Positions 17,036 through 25,439 of a stretch of DNA of 64,000 bases are shown piece after piece (within the stretch, counting starts at the first letter, position 1; each line of letters begins with the position of its first letter). The translations under genes were made by a program, and so were the position numbers. The notes beneath the pieces are model-generated. The model was not told the origin of the DNA. It did not search any database and worked only from the letters and a program-made list of their open reading frames with translations. This DNA comes from Streptomyces niveus (GTDB taxonomy: Bacteria; Actinomycetota; Actinomycetes; Streptomycetales; Streptomycetaceae): the NCBI RefSeq assembly GCF_002009175.1, contig NZ_CP018047.1, forward strand, positions 5,828,001 through 5,892,000, written 5' to 3'.

Positions 17036-17961
17036 CGGTCGCCTTCTGCTCCGTGACCCCCACTGACCGTCCGAACCCTACCCGTCCGCCTCGGAATCAC
17101 GAGCGGGGTCCCGGTGCGCGGGTGCGGGAGGACCTCGACGGGCTGTCGGTAGACCCGGCTGAGCAGTTCGTCACCGAACACCTCGGCCGGCGGACCGTCC
17201 GCGACGACCCGGCCCTCGTGCAGAACGGCGACCCGGTCGGCGTGCGCGGCGGCCAGCCCGAGATCGTGCAGTACGACGACGACGGCGTCACCTGCCGCGG
17301 CCCGCGAGCGGCAGACGCGCAGCACCAACTCCTGGTGCCGCAGGTCGAGTGCGGCGGTCGGCTCGTCGAGAAGGAGCAGCGGGGCGCGCTGGGCGAGGAC
17401 GCGGGCGAGCGCGACGCGGGCGCGTTCGCCGCCGGAGAGAGCAGAGAAGGGGCGGCGCGCGAACTCGTCCACCTCGGTCGCCGCCATCGCCTCGGCCACG
17501 GCCGTGTCGTCGTCGTCCTCGGACGCCGTACCCGTCCAGGGCGCGCGGCCCATCCGTACGACCTCCTCCACAGGGAACGGAAAGGAGAGGGTGGCGGCCT
17601 GCGGCAACACGGCCCGGCGCAGCGCGAGTTCGGGCGCGGACCAGTCGGCGGCGGGGCGGCCGGCGATCCGTACGCCGCCGCTGTCGGCAGCCTGGTCGGC
17701 GGCGAGCGCGGAGAGGAGCGTCGACTTGCCCGCCCCGTTGGGCCCGACGAGCGCGAGGACCTCACCGGCGCGTACGGCGAGATCGACACCGCCGTCGGCG
17801 CCACCGAGGACGTCGCGCGGCCCGAACCGTACGCGCAGGCCCCGCACTTCGGCGACGACGTCCCCATGGGCGACCGGGACGGGCAACTCCCTGCTCCGTG
17901 GGGCGAACACACTCAGGAGCACGCGGTGCGCCGTGGCCTTCACGACCGTGCCGGCCCTCAT
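17032..17961 (-). CDS. hmuV: Heme ABC transporter ATP-binding protein
   Basis: A 309-residue ATPase of the FecCD/BtuCD-type importer family that powers heme uptake. Visible are Walker A GPNGAGKS at 73-80, the Q-loop region (VLPQAATLSFPFPVEEVV), signature LSGGERARVALARVL, Walker B LLLLDEPTAALD and the switch His in VVVVLHDLGLAAAHADRV. The pattern SFPFPVEEVVRMGRAPW is characteristic of HmuV-type subunits. It has an N-terminal extension of about 35 residues. The ATG overlaps the permease stop as ATGA and its own stop overlaps the lipoprotein ATG, so expression of all these genes is coupled. Confidence 0.9.
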   Translation of the reverse strand: MRAGTVVKATAHRVLLSVFAPRSRELPVPVAHGDVVAEVRGLRVRFGPRDVLGGADGGVDLAVRAGEVLALVGPNGAGKSTLLSALAADQAADSGGVRIAGRPAADWSAPELALRRAVLPQAATLSFPFPVEEVVRMGRAPWTGTASEDDDDTAVAEAMAATEVDEFARRPFSALSGGERARVALARVLAQRAPLLLLDEPTAALDLRHQELVLRVCRSRAAAGDAVVVVLHDLGLAAAHADRVAVLHEGRVVADGPPAEVFGDELLSRVYRQPVEVLPHPRTGTPLVIPRRTGRVRTVSGGHGAEGDR

Positions 17962-19082
17962 GCCCAACCCCCTTGCCTGCGCCGCGTCCTGCGCAGCAAC
18001 CAGAAGAAGAACGGACTGCCGAACAGCGCCGTCAGGACGCCGAGCGGCAGTTCGGCGGGCGCCGCCACCGTGCGGGCCGCCAGGTCGCCCGCGACCAGGA
18101 CCAGCGCGCCCGCGAGCGCGCTGCCCGGTACCAGGAAGCGGTGGCCGGGGCCGTTGGCCATCCGCAGCAGATGCGGGACCAGCAGCCCGACGAACGTGAT
18201 GATCCCCGCCACCGCCACGGCGGCGGCCGTCAGCAGCGCGACCACCAGGACGAGGACGACACGGAGCCGTTCGACATCCACGCCGAGATGTCTGGCCGGC
18301 CGCTCGCCCAGCGCGAGGAGGTCCAACTTCCCCGCGTAGAAAGGCGCGACGGCGAGACCGAGCAGGGCGCACGGCAGTACGGCGAGCACCTTGGGCCAGG
18401 TCGCCTGCGCCAGCGAGCCGAGCTGCCAGAAGGTGATCTGGGTGATCTGCGCGTTGTCGGCGAAGAAGATCGACAGCCCGATGAGCGCGCCGGCGAAGGC
18501 GTTCACCGCGATGCCGGTGAGGATGAGCGTGACCACCTCCGTACGGCCGCCGGAGCGGGACATCGCGTACACCAGCAGCACGGTCAGCAGCCCGGAGACG
18601 AACGCGCAGACGGTGACCGTCCAGTTGCCGAGGAAGCTCAGGCCGAGCGCGATCGACGCGACGGCGCCGACCGCCGCGCCCGCCGAGATACCGATGACTC
18701 CCGGTTCGGCGAGCGGATTGCCGAACACGCCCTGCATCAGGGCGCCCGCGCAGCCGAGGGAGGCGCCGACGAGGAGCGCGAGGACGACGCGCGGCAGCCG
18801 GACGTTCCACAACACGCTCTCGGGGACCCGTTCGAGCGCGGCGCCGCCGAGGCCGATCCGGTGCCGGACGGAGGAGAGGACGTCGCCGAGCGGGATGTCG
18901 TACGCGCCGAGCCCGGCGGAGAGCAGGCAGAGCAGGAGCAGCACGCCGAGGAGTGCGACGGTCAACAGCCAAGTTCTCCCGCGCTGTTGGGGCTGCTTCT
19001 GCGGGGCGGGCCCGGGCGGGGAGATGTCCGGCCGGGCAATGGTCGTCGTGGGTGTGGTCGTGGGCGTGGGTGTCGTCGTCAC
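17958..19082 (-). CDS. hmuU: Heme ABC transporter permease
   Basis: A 374-residue FecCD-family permease with about ten membrane helices. After a Thr/Pro-rich cytoplasmic leader, helix 1 begins at LLTVALLGVLLLLCLLSAGLG. Family motifs include RLPRVVLALLVGASLGCAGALMQGVFGNPLAEPGVIGISAGAA and the coupling-helix region GERPARHLGVDVER. The C-terminal GSPFFFWLLRR is the usual end of the family. The GTG at 19082 lies one base after the hmuT stop and gives a start VTTTPTPTT. The longer frame to 19163 would overlap hmuT and is unlikely. Confidence 0.9.
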   Translation of the reverse strand: MTTTPTPTTTPTTTIARPDISPPGPAPQKQPQQRGRTWLLTVALLGVLLLLCLLSAGLGAYDIPLGDVLSSVRHRIGLGGAALERVPESVLWNVRLPRVVLALLVGASLGCAGALMQGVFGNPLAEPGVIGISAGAAVGAVASIALGLSFLGNWTVTVCAFVSGLLTVLLVYAMSRSGGRTEVVTLILTGIAVNAFAGALIGLSIFFADNAQITQITFWQLGSLAQATWPKVLAVLPCALLGLAVAPFYAGKLDLLALGERPARHLGVDVERLRVVLVLVVALLTAAAVAVAGIITFVGLLVPHLLRMANGPGHRFLVPGSALAGALVLVAGDLAARTVAAPAELPLGVLTALFGSPFFFWLLRRTRRRQGGWA

Positions 19083-19083
19083 G

Positions 19084-20121
19084 TCACTCGCCGTCCGGGT
19101 AGAGCTGGTCGACCAGGGAGGCGAGCACCTGGTCCGTACGGGGCCCGTAGTTGAGCAGCACACCGTCGTCGACGGAGACGAATCGGCGGTCGAGACCGGC
19201 GGGCGTCTCGGCCACCCCCGGGATCTTCACCAGTCCGTCGGGGCCGCCCACCGACTCAAGTCCCTTACTCATCAGGAGGATCGCGTCCGGCGCCGCCTTC
19301 GCCAGCGCCTCGCTGGTGATCGCGGTGAAGTCCTTGTCCAGGCCGGACTCCTTGCCCGCGTCGACGGCTCCCGCCGCCTCCAGCAGTGAACTCGCCCCGG
19401 AATCACGGCCACCGAGCAGATAGACGGACGCCGAGCCGCGCAGATAGAGGAAGGCGACACGTGGCTTCCCGCCGTCGCCGGGTGCCGGGATCCTCTTCTG
19501 TACGGCGGCGATCCGCTCGGCCGTACGCGCGCTCAGCTCGTCGCCCGCCGCGTCGACGCCCAGCGCCCGCGCGACCGTCTCGATGCGTGTGCCGACGTCG
19601 TCCAGGCCCTTCGCCGGCTCGACGACGAGCAGCGGGATCCCGGCGTCCCGGATCTGGTCGACCGCCTCGGGCGGTCCGGTGGTGGTCTCGGCGATGACGA
19701 GCGTCGGCCTGAGGGACAGGACGCTCTCGGCGGAGACGTCGTGGGCGCGGGTCACCACCGGCAGCTTCGCGGCCTGTTCGAAGGTGGCGGTGATGTCGCG
19801 GGCCACGACGTGCTTTCCGAGGCCGAGGGTGAAGACGATCTCGCTGAGCGATCCGGTGAGGGGCACGAGCCGGTCGGCCGAGGTGACGGTGACCTTCGTG
19901 CCGTCCGCGGAGTCCACGGTGACCGGGAGTTCCGGCTCGGGGACGTCCGCCAGCGGTTCGACGCGGTCGGCGGCGGCCGTCGTACCGGCGGCCTTCGCCG
20001 TCCCGCCACCACCGCCGGTGCCGCCTCCGCTGTCGCTTCCGCCGCAGCCGGTGGCGGCCAGGGCGAGGGCCAGCACCGAGATGAGTGCGCCCGCCAGGCG
20101 TTGAGTGCGCACGGAGTGCAC
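19084..20121 (-). CDS. hmuT: Heme-binding lipoprotein of the ABC importer
   Basis: A 345-residue substrate-binding lipoprotein. It has a lipobox AATGC (Cys26), a Gly/Ser linker and a two-lobed periplasmic-binding-protein fold of the FecB/BtuF type (RLVPLTGSLSEIVFTLGLGKHVVARDITATFEQAAKLPVV, then SAESVLSLRPTLVIAE and LLNYGPRTDQVL). The paired Arg/Tyr and His environment is typical for HmuT, which passes heme to HmuUV. The start is GTG 20121; GTG 20112 is possible. Its upstream region holds an iron box shared with the divergent HtaA genes, so iron-dependent repression is expected. Confidence 0.88.
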   Translation of the reverse strand: MHSVRTQRLAGALISVLALALAATGCGGSDSGGGTGGGGGTAKAAGTTAAADRVEPLADVPEPELPVTVDSADGTKVTVTSADRLVPLTGSLSEIVFTLGLGKHVVARDITATFEQAAKLPVVTRAHDVSAESVLSLRPTLVIAETTTGPPEAVDQIRDAGIPLLVVEPAKGLDDVGTRIETVARALGVDAAGDELSARTAERIAAVQKRIPAPGDGGKPRVAFLYLRGSASVYLLGGRDSGASSLLEAAGAVDAGKESGLDKDFTAITSEALAKAAPDAILLMSKGLESVGGPDGLVKIPGVAETPAGLDRRFVSVDDGVLLNYGPRTDQVLASLVDQLYPDGE

Positions 20122-20201
20122 CGTCCCGTCGTCCGTGGAGTCCCGTGTGGAGTCCGTCGAGGCGCCCGGACGGAAGGGTTCCGGCCGAGCTGAAGATAGC
20201 T

Positions 20202-20220
20202 TAGGTTAGCCTTACCTTGC
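20202..20220. promoter_or_regulatory. Iron box (DtxR/DmdR-type operator)
   Basis: TTAGGTTAGCCTTACCTTG is a close match to the actinobacterial iron box, a 19-base interrupted palindrome built on TTAGGTTAG / CTAACCTAA. It lies between the divergent hmuT and htaA genes, 80 bases from the hmuT start. Iron-loaded DmdR/IdeR repressors bind such sites. From 20222 to about 20360 the htaA leader is a long pyrimidine-rich run of CCGTC/TCCGTC units with no other gene. Confidence 0.85.
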
Positions 20221-20367
20221 TTGCCAGGTCCGGGGGTGACTTCATCAACCGGGCTTCCTCGGCGTGCCCGCAGCCGCCCCCGTCCGCGCCATTCCGTCTC
20301 CGTCCGCCCCGTTTCGTCTTCGTCCACCTCCGTCCGTCTCCGTCTCCAACGTGGGAGTGATCCTCTG

Positions 20368-21867
20368 ATGCTGTCGTCCGGACCGGTGCGCGCTCTCGCC
20401 GTCGCGCTGCTCGCCGTACTCCTCGGAGCCCTGATCCCGGCGGCCACTGCGCAGGCGGCGGACCGCGCCGTGCAGGGCGGCAGGCTCGACTGGGGGATCA
20501 AGTCGTCCTTCCAGAGCTATGTCACCGGCCCGATAGCGGGCGGCAGTTGGAGCCTGACCGGGGGAGCGGCCACTGTCGGCGGCAGCCAGTTCCGGTTCCA
20601 CTCAGCCTCGGGGACGTACGACCCCGACAGCGGCGCCATGCGCGCCGGCTTCAGCGGCGGCGTCCGCTTCGTCGGTCACGCGAAGCCGGACGGATCGCAC
20701 GAGCTGGACCTCACCATCAGCCGTCCCACGGTCCGTATCTCCGGCGGCCGGGGCACGCTGCACGCCGATATGACCAGCAAGGCCAAGGGGAGCGGCAAGG
20801 TCACCACGTCGTCGCAGGTCCCGCTCGCCACGCTCGATCTCGGCGGGATCGACATGCGGGGCGGCGGCAGCCCGGTCGCGCTCGGCAACGTCCCCTCGAC
20901 GCTCACCGCGCAGGGCGCCGCCGCCTTCGCCGGTTACTACACGGCGGGCACTCCGCTCGACCCGGTCAGCCTCTCCGTGGACGTGGCCGACGCGAAGAAC
21001 CCGGCGAAGAAGCCCGCGGATAACTCGGCACAGAAGCCCGCCGACAAGGACAAGAGCACCGGCGAGGCCGAGGAGGAGCGGGCCGAGGGCGCCCCGCACG
21101 ACGCGGCCGTCGACTGGGGAGTGCGCCGTACCTTCCGCGAGTACGTCACCGGCTCGATCGCCGAGGGCCGTTGGACGCTCGGCGACGGAGCACAGGACGG
21201 CGGCGCGCTGTTCCGCTTCCCGAAGGGCAAGGGCACGTACGACGCGAAGAAGGGGACGCTCGACGCCGACTTCGCGGGCAGTGTCCGCTTCACCGGAAAC
21301 CAACTGGACCTGACACTCAGCGGGATCAGCGTTCAGGTGAAGGACGGAAAGGGCGCCCTGGCCGCCGACGTCACGAGCGAGGGCGGGGCGCCGCGCCGGG
21401 CCGTCTCCCTGGTCACCTTCGCCGCCGGGGACTTCACGCCGAAGAACGGTCTCGCGGCACTCACCGAGGCCCCCGCGACGCTCACCGAGGCCGGTGCCGA
21501 GGCGTTCGGGTCCATGTACAAGGCGGGCACGGTGATGGATCCCGTCTCGCTCGCCGTCGCCGTCGACAAGAAGGCGAAGCTGCCCGCGCTGCCCGATCTG
21601 GGCAGTGACGCCGAGGCTTCCGCCGCTCCGAAGGCCGGTGCGGCCGACGGACCCACCACGCCGGCGGAGGAGGACGATGCCGCGTCCGCCTCGGCCTCCT
21701 CGTCCTCCAACGCCCTTACGTACACGGGCATCGGCGCCGGTCTGCTGCTGGCCGCCGCGCTCGCGGTGCACCTCGGCGTCCGGCGGCGCGGCTCGACGGC
21801 ACAGGCGGCCCCCGCCTCCGGCCCCGACGGACCCTCGGCCGGTCCTGGTTCAGACGGACCCTCCTGA
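20368..21867 (+). CDS. htaA: HtaA-domain heme-binding surface protein, two domains
   Basis: A 499-residue surface protein. A signal peptide ends near residue 30 (ATAQAA). Two HtaA domains (about 36-205 and 245-400) are joined by a Lys/Glu-rich linker; a Ser-rich stretch, a membrane helix (about 455-471) and RRR anchor the C-terminus. In domain 1 the residues used for heme in Corynebacterium HtaA are present: Tyr51 (SYVTG), His104 (FVGHAK), Tyr190/191 (GYYTAG). In domain 2 Tyr259 and Tyr384 remain but the histidine is Asn311 (FTGNQ). LTYTG at 450-454 just before the helix resembles a sortase site. RBS GTGGGAGTG supports ATG 20368. Confidence 0.9.
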   Translation: MLSSGPVRALAVALLAVLLGALIPAATAQAADRAVQGGRLDWGIKSSFQSYVTGPIAGGSWSLTGGAATVGGSQFRFHSASGTYDPDSGAMRAGFSGGVRFVGHAKPDGSHELDLTISRPTVRISGGRGTLHADMTSKAKGSGKVTTSSQVPLATLDLGGIDMRGGGSPVALGNVPSTLTAQGAAAFAGYYTAGTPLDPVSLSVDVADAKNPAKKPADNSAQKPADKDKSTGEAEEERAEGAPHDAAVDWGVRRTFREYVTGSIAEGRWTLGDGAQDGGALFRFPKGKGTYDAKKGTLDADFAGSVRFTGNQLDLTLSGISVQVKDGKGALAADVTSEGGAPRRAVSLVTFAAGDFTPKNGLAALTEAPATLTEAGAEAFGSMYKAGTVMDPVSLAVAVDKKAKLPALPDLGSDAEASAAPKAGAADGPTTPAEEDDAASASASSSSNALTYTGIGAGLLLAAALAVHLGVRRRGSTAQAAPASGPDGPSAGPGSDGPS

Positions 21868-21933
21868 CTTTCCTTCACCCTCCCCACCCCCCGCTCCTTT
21901 CGCGCATTCCATCCATCGAGGAGACCCCCGAAC

Positions 21934-23547
21934 ATGCCAGCCACCCGTCGTCCCATGGCCCTTGCCGCAGCGGTCGCCACAGTCGTGGCCATCGGCGCGA
22001 CCGCGCTCGCCGTCCCGGCGTTCGCGGCCGACAGCGCCCCGGCCGCCCCCGGAGCGCCCGCCGCGCCGCAACTCGAACTGAAGGACGGCACCCTGGAGTG
22101 GGGCTTCAAGGAGTCCTTCCGTAAGTACCTGCTCTCGCCCGTCGCCGCCGGGAAGATCACGGCCGCCGACGGTGCCACCCAGGCCGCCGGTAACGGCGTG
22201 TTCACGTTCACGGATGGCAAGGGCACCTACGACACCGGCACACACGCCACCGCGACCGCCTTCCAGGGAAGCGTTCACTTCGAGGGTCACCACGGCGTCC
22301 TCGACATCGAGTTGAGCGATGTGAAGGTCAACACCACCCGTGTGGGCGGGGAGATCACCGCCGATGTCACCAGCGTGACCGAAGGCGAGACCGAGACGCG
22401 CGACGACGTCCCGATCGCCGATCTCGACCTGACGACGGTGCGGCCGGGGCAGGGCGAGAACGGTGCGATGGTCTTCAAGGACATCCCCGCCAAGCTGACG
22501 GCCGAGGGCTCGGAGGCGTTCGCGGGCTTCTACGCCGCGGGCGCCGAACTGGACCCGGCGACGCTCTCGGTGACGGCGGTGAAGGCCCCCACGGACCCGA
22601 CCGACGACCCGACCGACCCCACGGACCCCACGGATCCGACCGATCCGACCGACCCGGTTGACCCCACGGACCCGACCGATCCGACCGACCCGGTTGACCC
22701 CACCGACGAGCCCTCGGCCCCGGCCGTCGTGGACGGCCCGATCGTCGACGGCAATCTCGACTGGGGCGTCAAGGAGAGCTTCCGTACCTATGTGACGGGC
22801 CCCATCGCCAACGGCAAGGTCGAACTCGCCGCCGGCGCGACCCGGTCGGGCGAGGCGTACCGCTTCCCGAAGGCCACCGGCTCTTTCGACGCGCAGGCGC
22901 AGACGCTGTCCGCCGAGTTCGAGGGATCGGTCCGCTTCCTGGGTCACGAGGAGAAGGGCTCGTACGTCCTCGACCTCAAGCTCAGCGGTCTGGAGGCCGA
23001 GGTCGAGAACGGCAGGGGCACCCTCGTCGCGGACGTCAGCACCAAGGACCGGGCGACCCACGAGGTCTCCACCTTCAAGGATCTGACCATCGCCACGCTC
23101 GACCTGCCGGCCGGCGAGCTGAAGGCCAAGGACGGCGTCATCGCGCTGAACGCCGTGCCCGCCACGCTCACCGCGGACGGCACCAAGGCGTTCGGCGGCA
23201 TGTACGAGGAGGGCGAGACGCTCGACGCCCTCACCGCGGCCGTCTCCCTCACCGAGGACGGTCAGCTCCCCGGCGGTTCGGGCGGCACGGGCAGCGCAGG
23301 CGGCACGGGCGACAGCACCGGCGGCACGGGCGGTACGACCGGAGGCTCCGGCACCACCGGCGGAACGGCCGGCACGGCGGGCGGCGGATCCGTCGCCGGC
23401 TCCGCGGGCGGCACGGGCAACCTCGCGAGCACCGGCGCCGAGGTCCCGGCCGGCGCGCTGATGGGCGCGGCGGGCGCGCTCGCCGTCGCGGGCGGGGCGG
23501 CGGTCTTCATCGCCCGGCGCCGAAACCCGGCCACCGGCGAGATCTGA
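21934..23547 (+). CDS. htaA: HtaA-domain heme-binding protein, sortase-anchored
   Basis: A 537-residue second HtaA-family protein, 66 bases after the first. Signal peptide (cut near AFAAD), HtaA domain 1 (about 50-215) with Tyr65, His119 and Tyr200, a stiff Thr-Asp-Pro repeat linker (220-258), HtaA domain 2 (about 270-440) with Tyr286, His338 and Tyr424, then a Gly/Thr/Ser-rich stretch. The C-terminus has LASTG at 497-501, a hydrophobic helix and RRR, the class E (LAXTG) sorting signal used in Streptomyces. It is probably linked to the cell wall and hands heme to the importer. RBS GAGGAG precedes ATG 21934. It likely shares the iron-box promoter at 20202. Confidence 0.92.
   Translation: MPATRRPMALAAAVATVVAIGATALAVPAFAADSAPAAPGAPAAPQLELKDGTLEWGFKESFRKYLLSPVAAGKITAADGATQAAGNGVFTFTDGKGTYDTGTHATATAFQGSVHFEGHHGVLDIELSDVKVNTTRVGGEITADVTSVTEGETETRDDVPIADLDLTTVRPGQGENGAMVFKDIPAKLTAEGSEAFAGFYAAGAELDPATLSVTAVKAPTDPTDDPTDPTDPTDPTDPTDPVDPTDPTDPTDPVDPTDEPSAPAVVDGPIVDGNLDWGVKESFRTYVTGPIANGKVELAAGATRSGEAYRFPKATGSFDAQAQTLSAEFEGSVRFLGHEEKGSYVLDLKLSGLEAEVENGRGTLVADVSTKDRATHEVSTFKDLTIATLDLPAGELKAKDGVIALNAVPATLTADGTKAFGGMYEEGETLDALTAAVSLTEDGQLPGGSGGTGSAGGTGDSTGGTGGTTGGSGTTGGTAGTAGGGSVAGSAGGTGNLASTGAEVPAGALMGAAGALAVAGGAAVFIARRRNPATGEI
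22591..22707 (+). repeat. In-frame Thr-Asp-Pro repeat tract
   Basis: The linker of the second HtaA protein is encoded by 9-base units (roughly ACGGACCCC / ACCGATCCG). Superimposed is a longer duplication: 32 identical bases at 22636-22667 and 22672-22703, period 36. The tract is a likely hot spot for copy-number change between strains. Confidence 0.85.
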
Positions 23548-23587
23548 CAGCCGAGTTGAGCGACCGGCCCCGGCCACGGGGCAGGGC

Positions 23588-23634
23588 AGGGCCGTACCGT
23601 GCGCGACCGACGCGGTGCGGCCCTGTCGCGTCAG
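23588..23634 (+). terminator. Stem-loop after the second htaA gene
   Basis: Arms 23588-23599 and 23623-23634 pair over 12 bases with one mismatch (AGGGCCGTACCG against CGGTGCGGCCCT). It lies 41 bases past the htaA stop, so it would end the htaA transcript and separate it from the PhzF-like gene. Confidence 0.65.
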
Positions 23635-23804
23635 CAGCAGCCCGGCGCGGCGCACGTGACGCCTCAATTCCCGCTTGATCCGACAGGTCTTCTACGATCA
23701 GCACCTGCCGGGTTGGGACCAGCCCGGTTCGGTACGGCAAGGCCTGGAGGTACCAGTGCTGTCCTGGTTCTCGATCAGCACGGCGTGCGCGCCGGAGGAA
23801 TCCG

Positions 23805-24491
23805 GTGGCTGACTTCGCCGGCCGCGGCCCGGACGGCGGCGGCGACATCGAAGTACTGCGCGTCTTCTGCGCGGGCGACGGCCGGTACGGCAACGCGCTC
23901 GGCGTCGTACGGGAGGGCCGCGACTACCCCGACGAGGCGTCCCGGCAGGCGCTCGCGGCCGAACTCGGCTTCAGCGAGACCGTGTTCGTGGACGATCCCG
24001 AGCGCGGCCACGTGGACATCTACACGCCGGGCCTGCGGCTGCCGTTCGCCGGGCACCCGCTCGTCGGGGCCGCCTGGCTGCTCGACCTGGAGACCGTCAA
24101 CCCGCCCGTCGGCGAGGTGTGGGTGCGCCAGGACGGCGAGTTCACCTGGATCACGGCGCGCCCCGAATGGTCCCCGCCACGGACCCTGCGCCGCTACGGG
24201 ACGGTCGCCGAGGTCGACGCGCTCCCCGCCCCGCCACCTGGCGAGGGCTGGCTCTACGCGTGGGCGTGGGAGGACGAGTCGGCCGGCCGGGTACGGGCGC
24301 GGGGCTTCCCGCGCCGCGACGACGGCATCGTGGAGGACGAGGCTACGGGCGCGGCGGCCCTGCTCCTCACCGCCGAACTGGGCCGCGCGCTGAACATCAC
24401 TCAGGGCCGGGGGTCGCAGATCCTCACTGCCCCCGGCCCTGACGGCTCGATCGAGATCGGCGGACGCGTCCGGCTGCTCCCGCCCCGCTGA
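23805..24491 (+). CDS. Short PhzF-family protein
   Basis: A 228-residue PhzF-family protein. It has the acid/base Glu58 (ELGFSETVF), the PFAGHPLVGAAWLL element and DEATGAAALLL of the second half. It is about 60-70 residues shorter than a normal PhzF protein: the second half is trimmed, while the key motifs are kept. The GTG start at 23805 has a strong Shine-Dalgarno (GGAGGAA). Its substrate is unknown. It sits between htaA and the heme oxygenase gene (convergent, 24 bases between), but a terminator-like hairpin separates it from htaA, so membership in the heme system is unproven. Confidence 0.82.
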   Translation: MADFAGRGPDGGGDIEVLRVFCAGDGRYGNALGVVREGRDYPDEASRQALAAELGFSETVFVDDPERGHVDIYTPGLRLPFAGHPLVGAAWLLDLETVNPPVGEVWVRQDGEFTWITARPEWSPPRTLRRYGTVAEVDALPAPPPGEGWLYAWAWEDESAGRVRARGFPRRDDGIVEDEATGAAALLLTAELGRALNITQGRGSQILTAPGPDGSIEIGGRVRLLPPR

Positions 24492-24515
24492 ACGCGGTCC
24501 ACCGCGTCGGCGGGC

Positions 24516-25181
24516 TCACGCGCTGAGGGGGAACTCGCCCTCCAGCTCGTGGAACACGGCCCCGTTGAAGTCGAACGCCCGGTTGCACTCCTCGATGATG
24601 CGCTGCTTCTCCAGGTCGTCCGCCGGCAACGTGTCCAGCAGCTCCCGGTAGGCGCGCTTGAACGCCGCCGGGTTCGCGATCTTCTCGAAGACGTAAAAGC
24701 GGACGCCGTCGCCCTTGCGCTCGAAGCCCCAGGTCTTCTCCGCGATGTCACGGACGACCTGGCCGCCGGAGAGATCCCCGAGATAGCGGGTGTAGTGGTG
24801 GGCCACATAGCCGCCGGGCCACGTGCGGGCGCACTCGGTGATCCTGGCCGCGTACGCGGCGGTGGCGGGCAGCGGCTCAAGGCCCTCACGCCAGCCGGCG
24901 CCGCGCAGATGCGTCAGATCGCGCTCCAGGGCCTCGGTACGCATCAGCTCCGGCTTGATGAAGGGACCGGCGACCGGGTCCCCTTCGACCGTCGGAGCGG
25001 CTTCCTCCAGCGCCCGGTACACGAACCAGAGCTGTTCGGTGTAGCGCGCGTACGCCTCCACGCCGAAGCGCCGGCCCAGCAGGTCGCTCATGAAGGTCGA
25101 GGTGTTCACCTCGCTGTGCTTCTCGTGCGAGGCGACACGGATCTGCGTGGAGAACGGGGTGGCGGTGGCGGTTGCGTCCAA
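24516..25181 (-). CDS. hmuO: Heme oxygenase
   Basis: A 221-residue enzyme that would open the heme ring to biliverdin, CO and iron. Aligned with corynebacterial HmuO, the proximal heme ligand is His19 in ASHEKHSEVN, and the distal-helix motif GDLSGGQ is at 135-141. FMSDLLGRRFGVEAY and the C-terminal FDFNGAVFHELE also match. The start is TTG 25181: GGAGG lies 6 bases upstream and no better start fits the iron-box distance. An iron box is 88 bases upstream of the start. Together with HtaA and hmuTUV it completes a heme-to-iron pathway. Confidence 0.93.
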   Translation of the reverse strand: MDATATATPFSTQIRVASHEKHSEVNTSTFMSDLLGRRFGVEAYARYTEQLWFVYRALEEAAPTVEGDPVAGPFIKPELMRTEALERDLTHLRGAGWREGLEPLPATAAYAARITECARTWPGGYVAHHYTRYLGDLSGGQVVRDIAEKTWGFERKGDGVRFYVFEKIANPAAFKRAYRELLDTLPADDLEKQRIIEECNRAFDFNGAVFHELEGEFPLSA

Positions 25182-25268
25182 GGCGGGCCTCCGGGGCCGA
25201 GGGGGACGGAAAACCAGACCGAGATCCGGCGGGGCAGCACGGGGGCGCTTGCCTTCGCCGATCCTCCT

Positions 25269-25286
25269 ACTTAGGCTTACCTAAGT
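25269..25286. promoter_or_regulatory. Iron box upstream of heme oxygenase
   Basis: ACTTAGG and CCTAAGT form perfect arms around CTTA. This matches the DtxR/DmdR iron-box pattern seen at 20202-20220. It lies 88 bases upstream of the heme oxygenase start, in the expected promoter region. Confidence 0.85.
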
Positions 25287-25439
25287 CAACTGGTTCCCGA
25301 CGTCCTGTCGGTAAGAAAGCTACCCCTTGATCGCGCGGGGGACACCTGGTGCGCGAATGGCCCCGCGAGAGGTCGAGTCCGAGGTCGGAGCGGGTTGAAA
25401 GCGGATTCAGGGCGAGATCGGGGTGAGGCCGGGGCGGCG

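Noticed and set aside
22591..22707. Regular short repeats that could be mistaken for a CRISPR array
   Set aside because: They lie in frame in a coding gene, have no unique spacers and encode Thr-Asp-Pro units; no cas genes are present.
16046..23547. Siderophore biosynthesis genes near the iron boxes
   Set aside because: No NRPS, NIS synthetase or lysine/ornithine hydroxylase is present; the transport and surface genes fit heme, not a siderophore.
24532..25181. Heme oxygenase read as a biliverdin reductase or generic DUF
   Set aside because: Proximal His19 and GDLSGGQ identify heme oxygenase directly.
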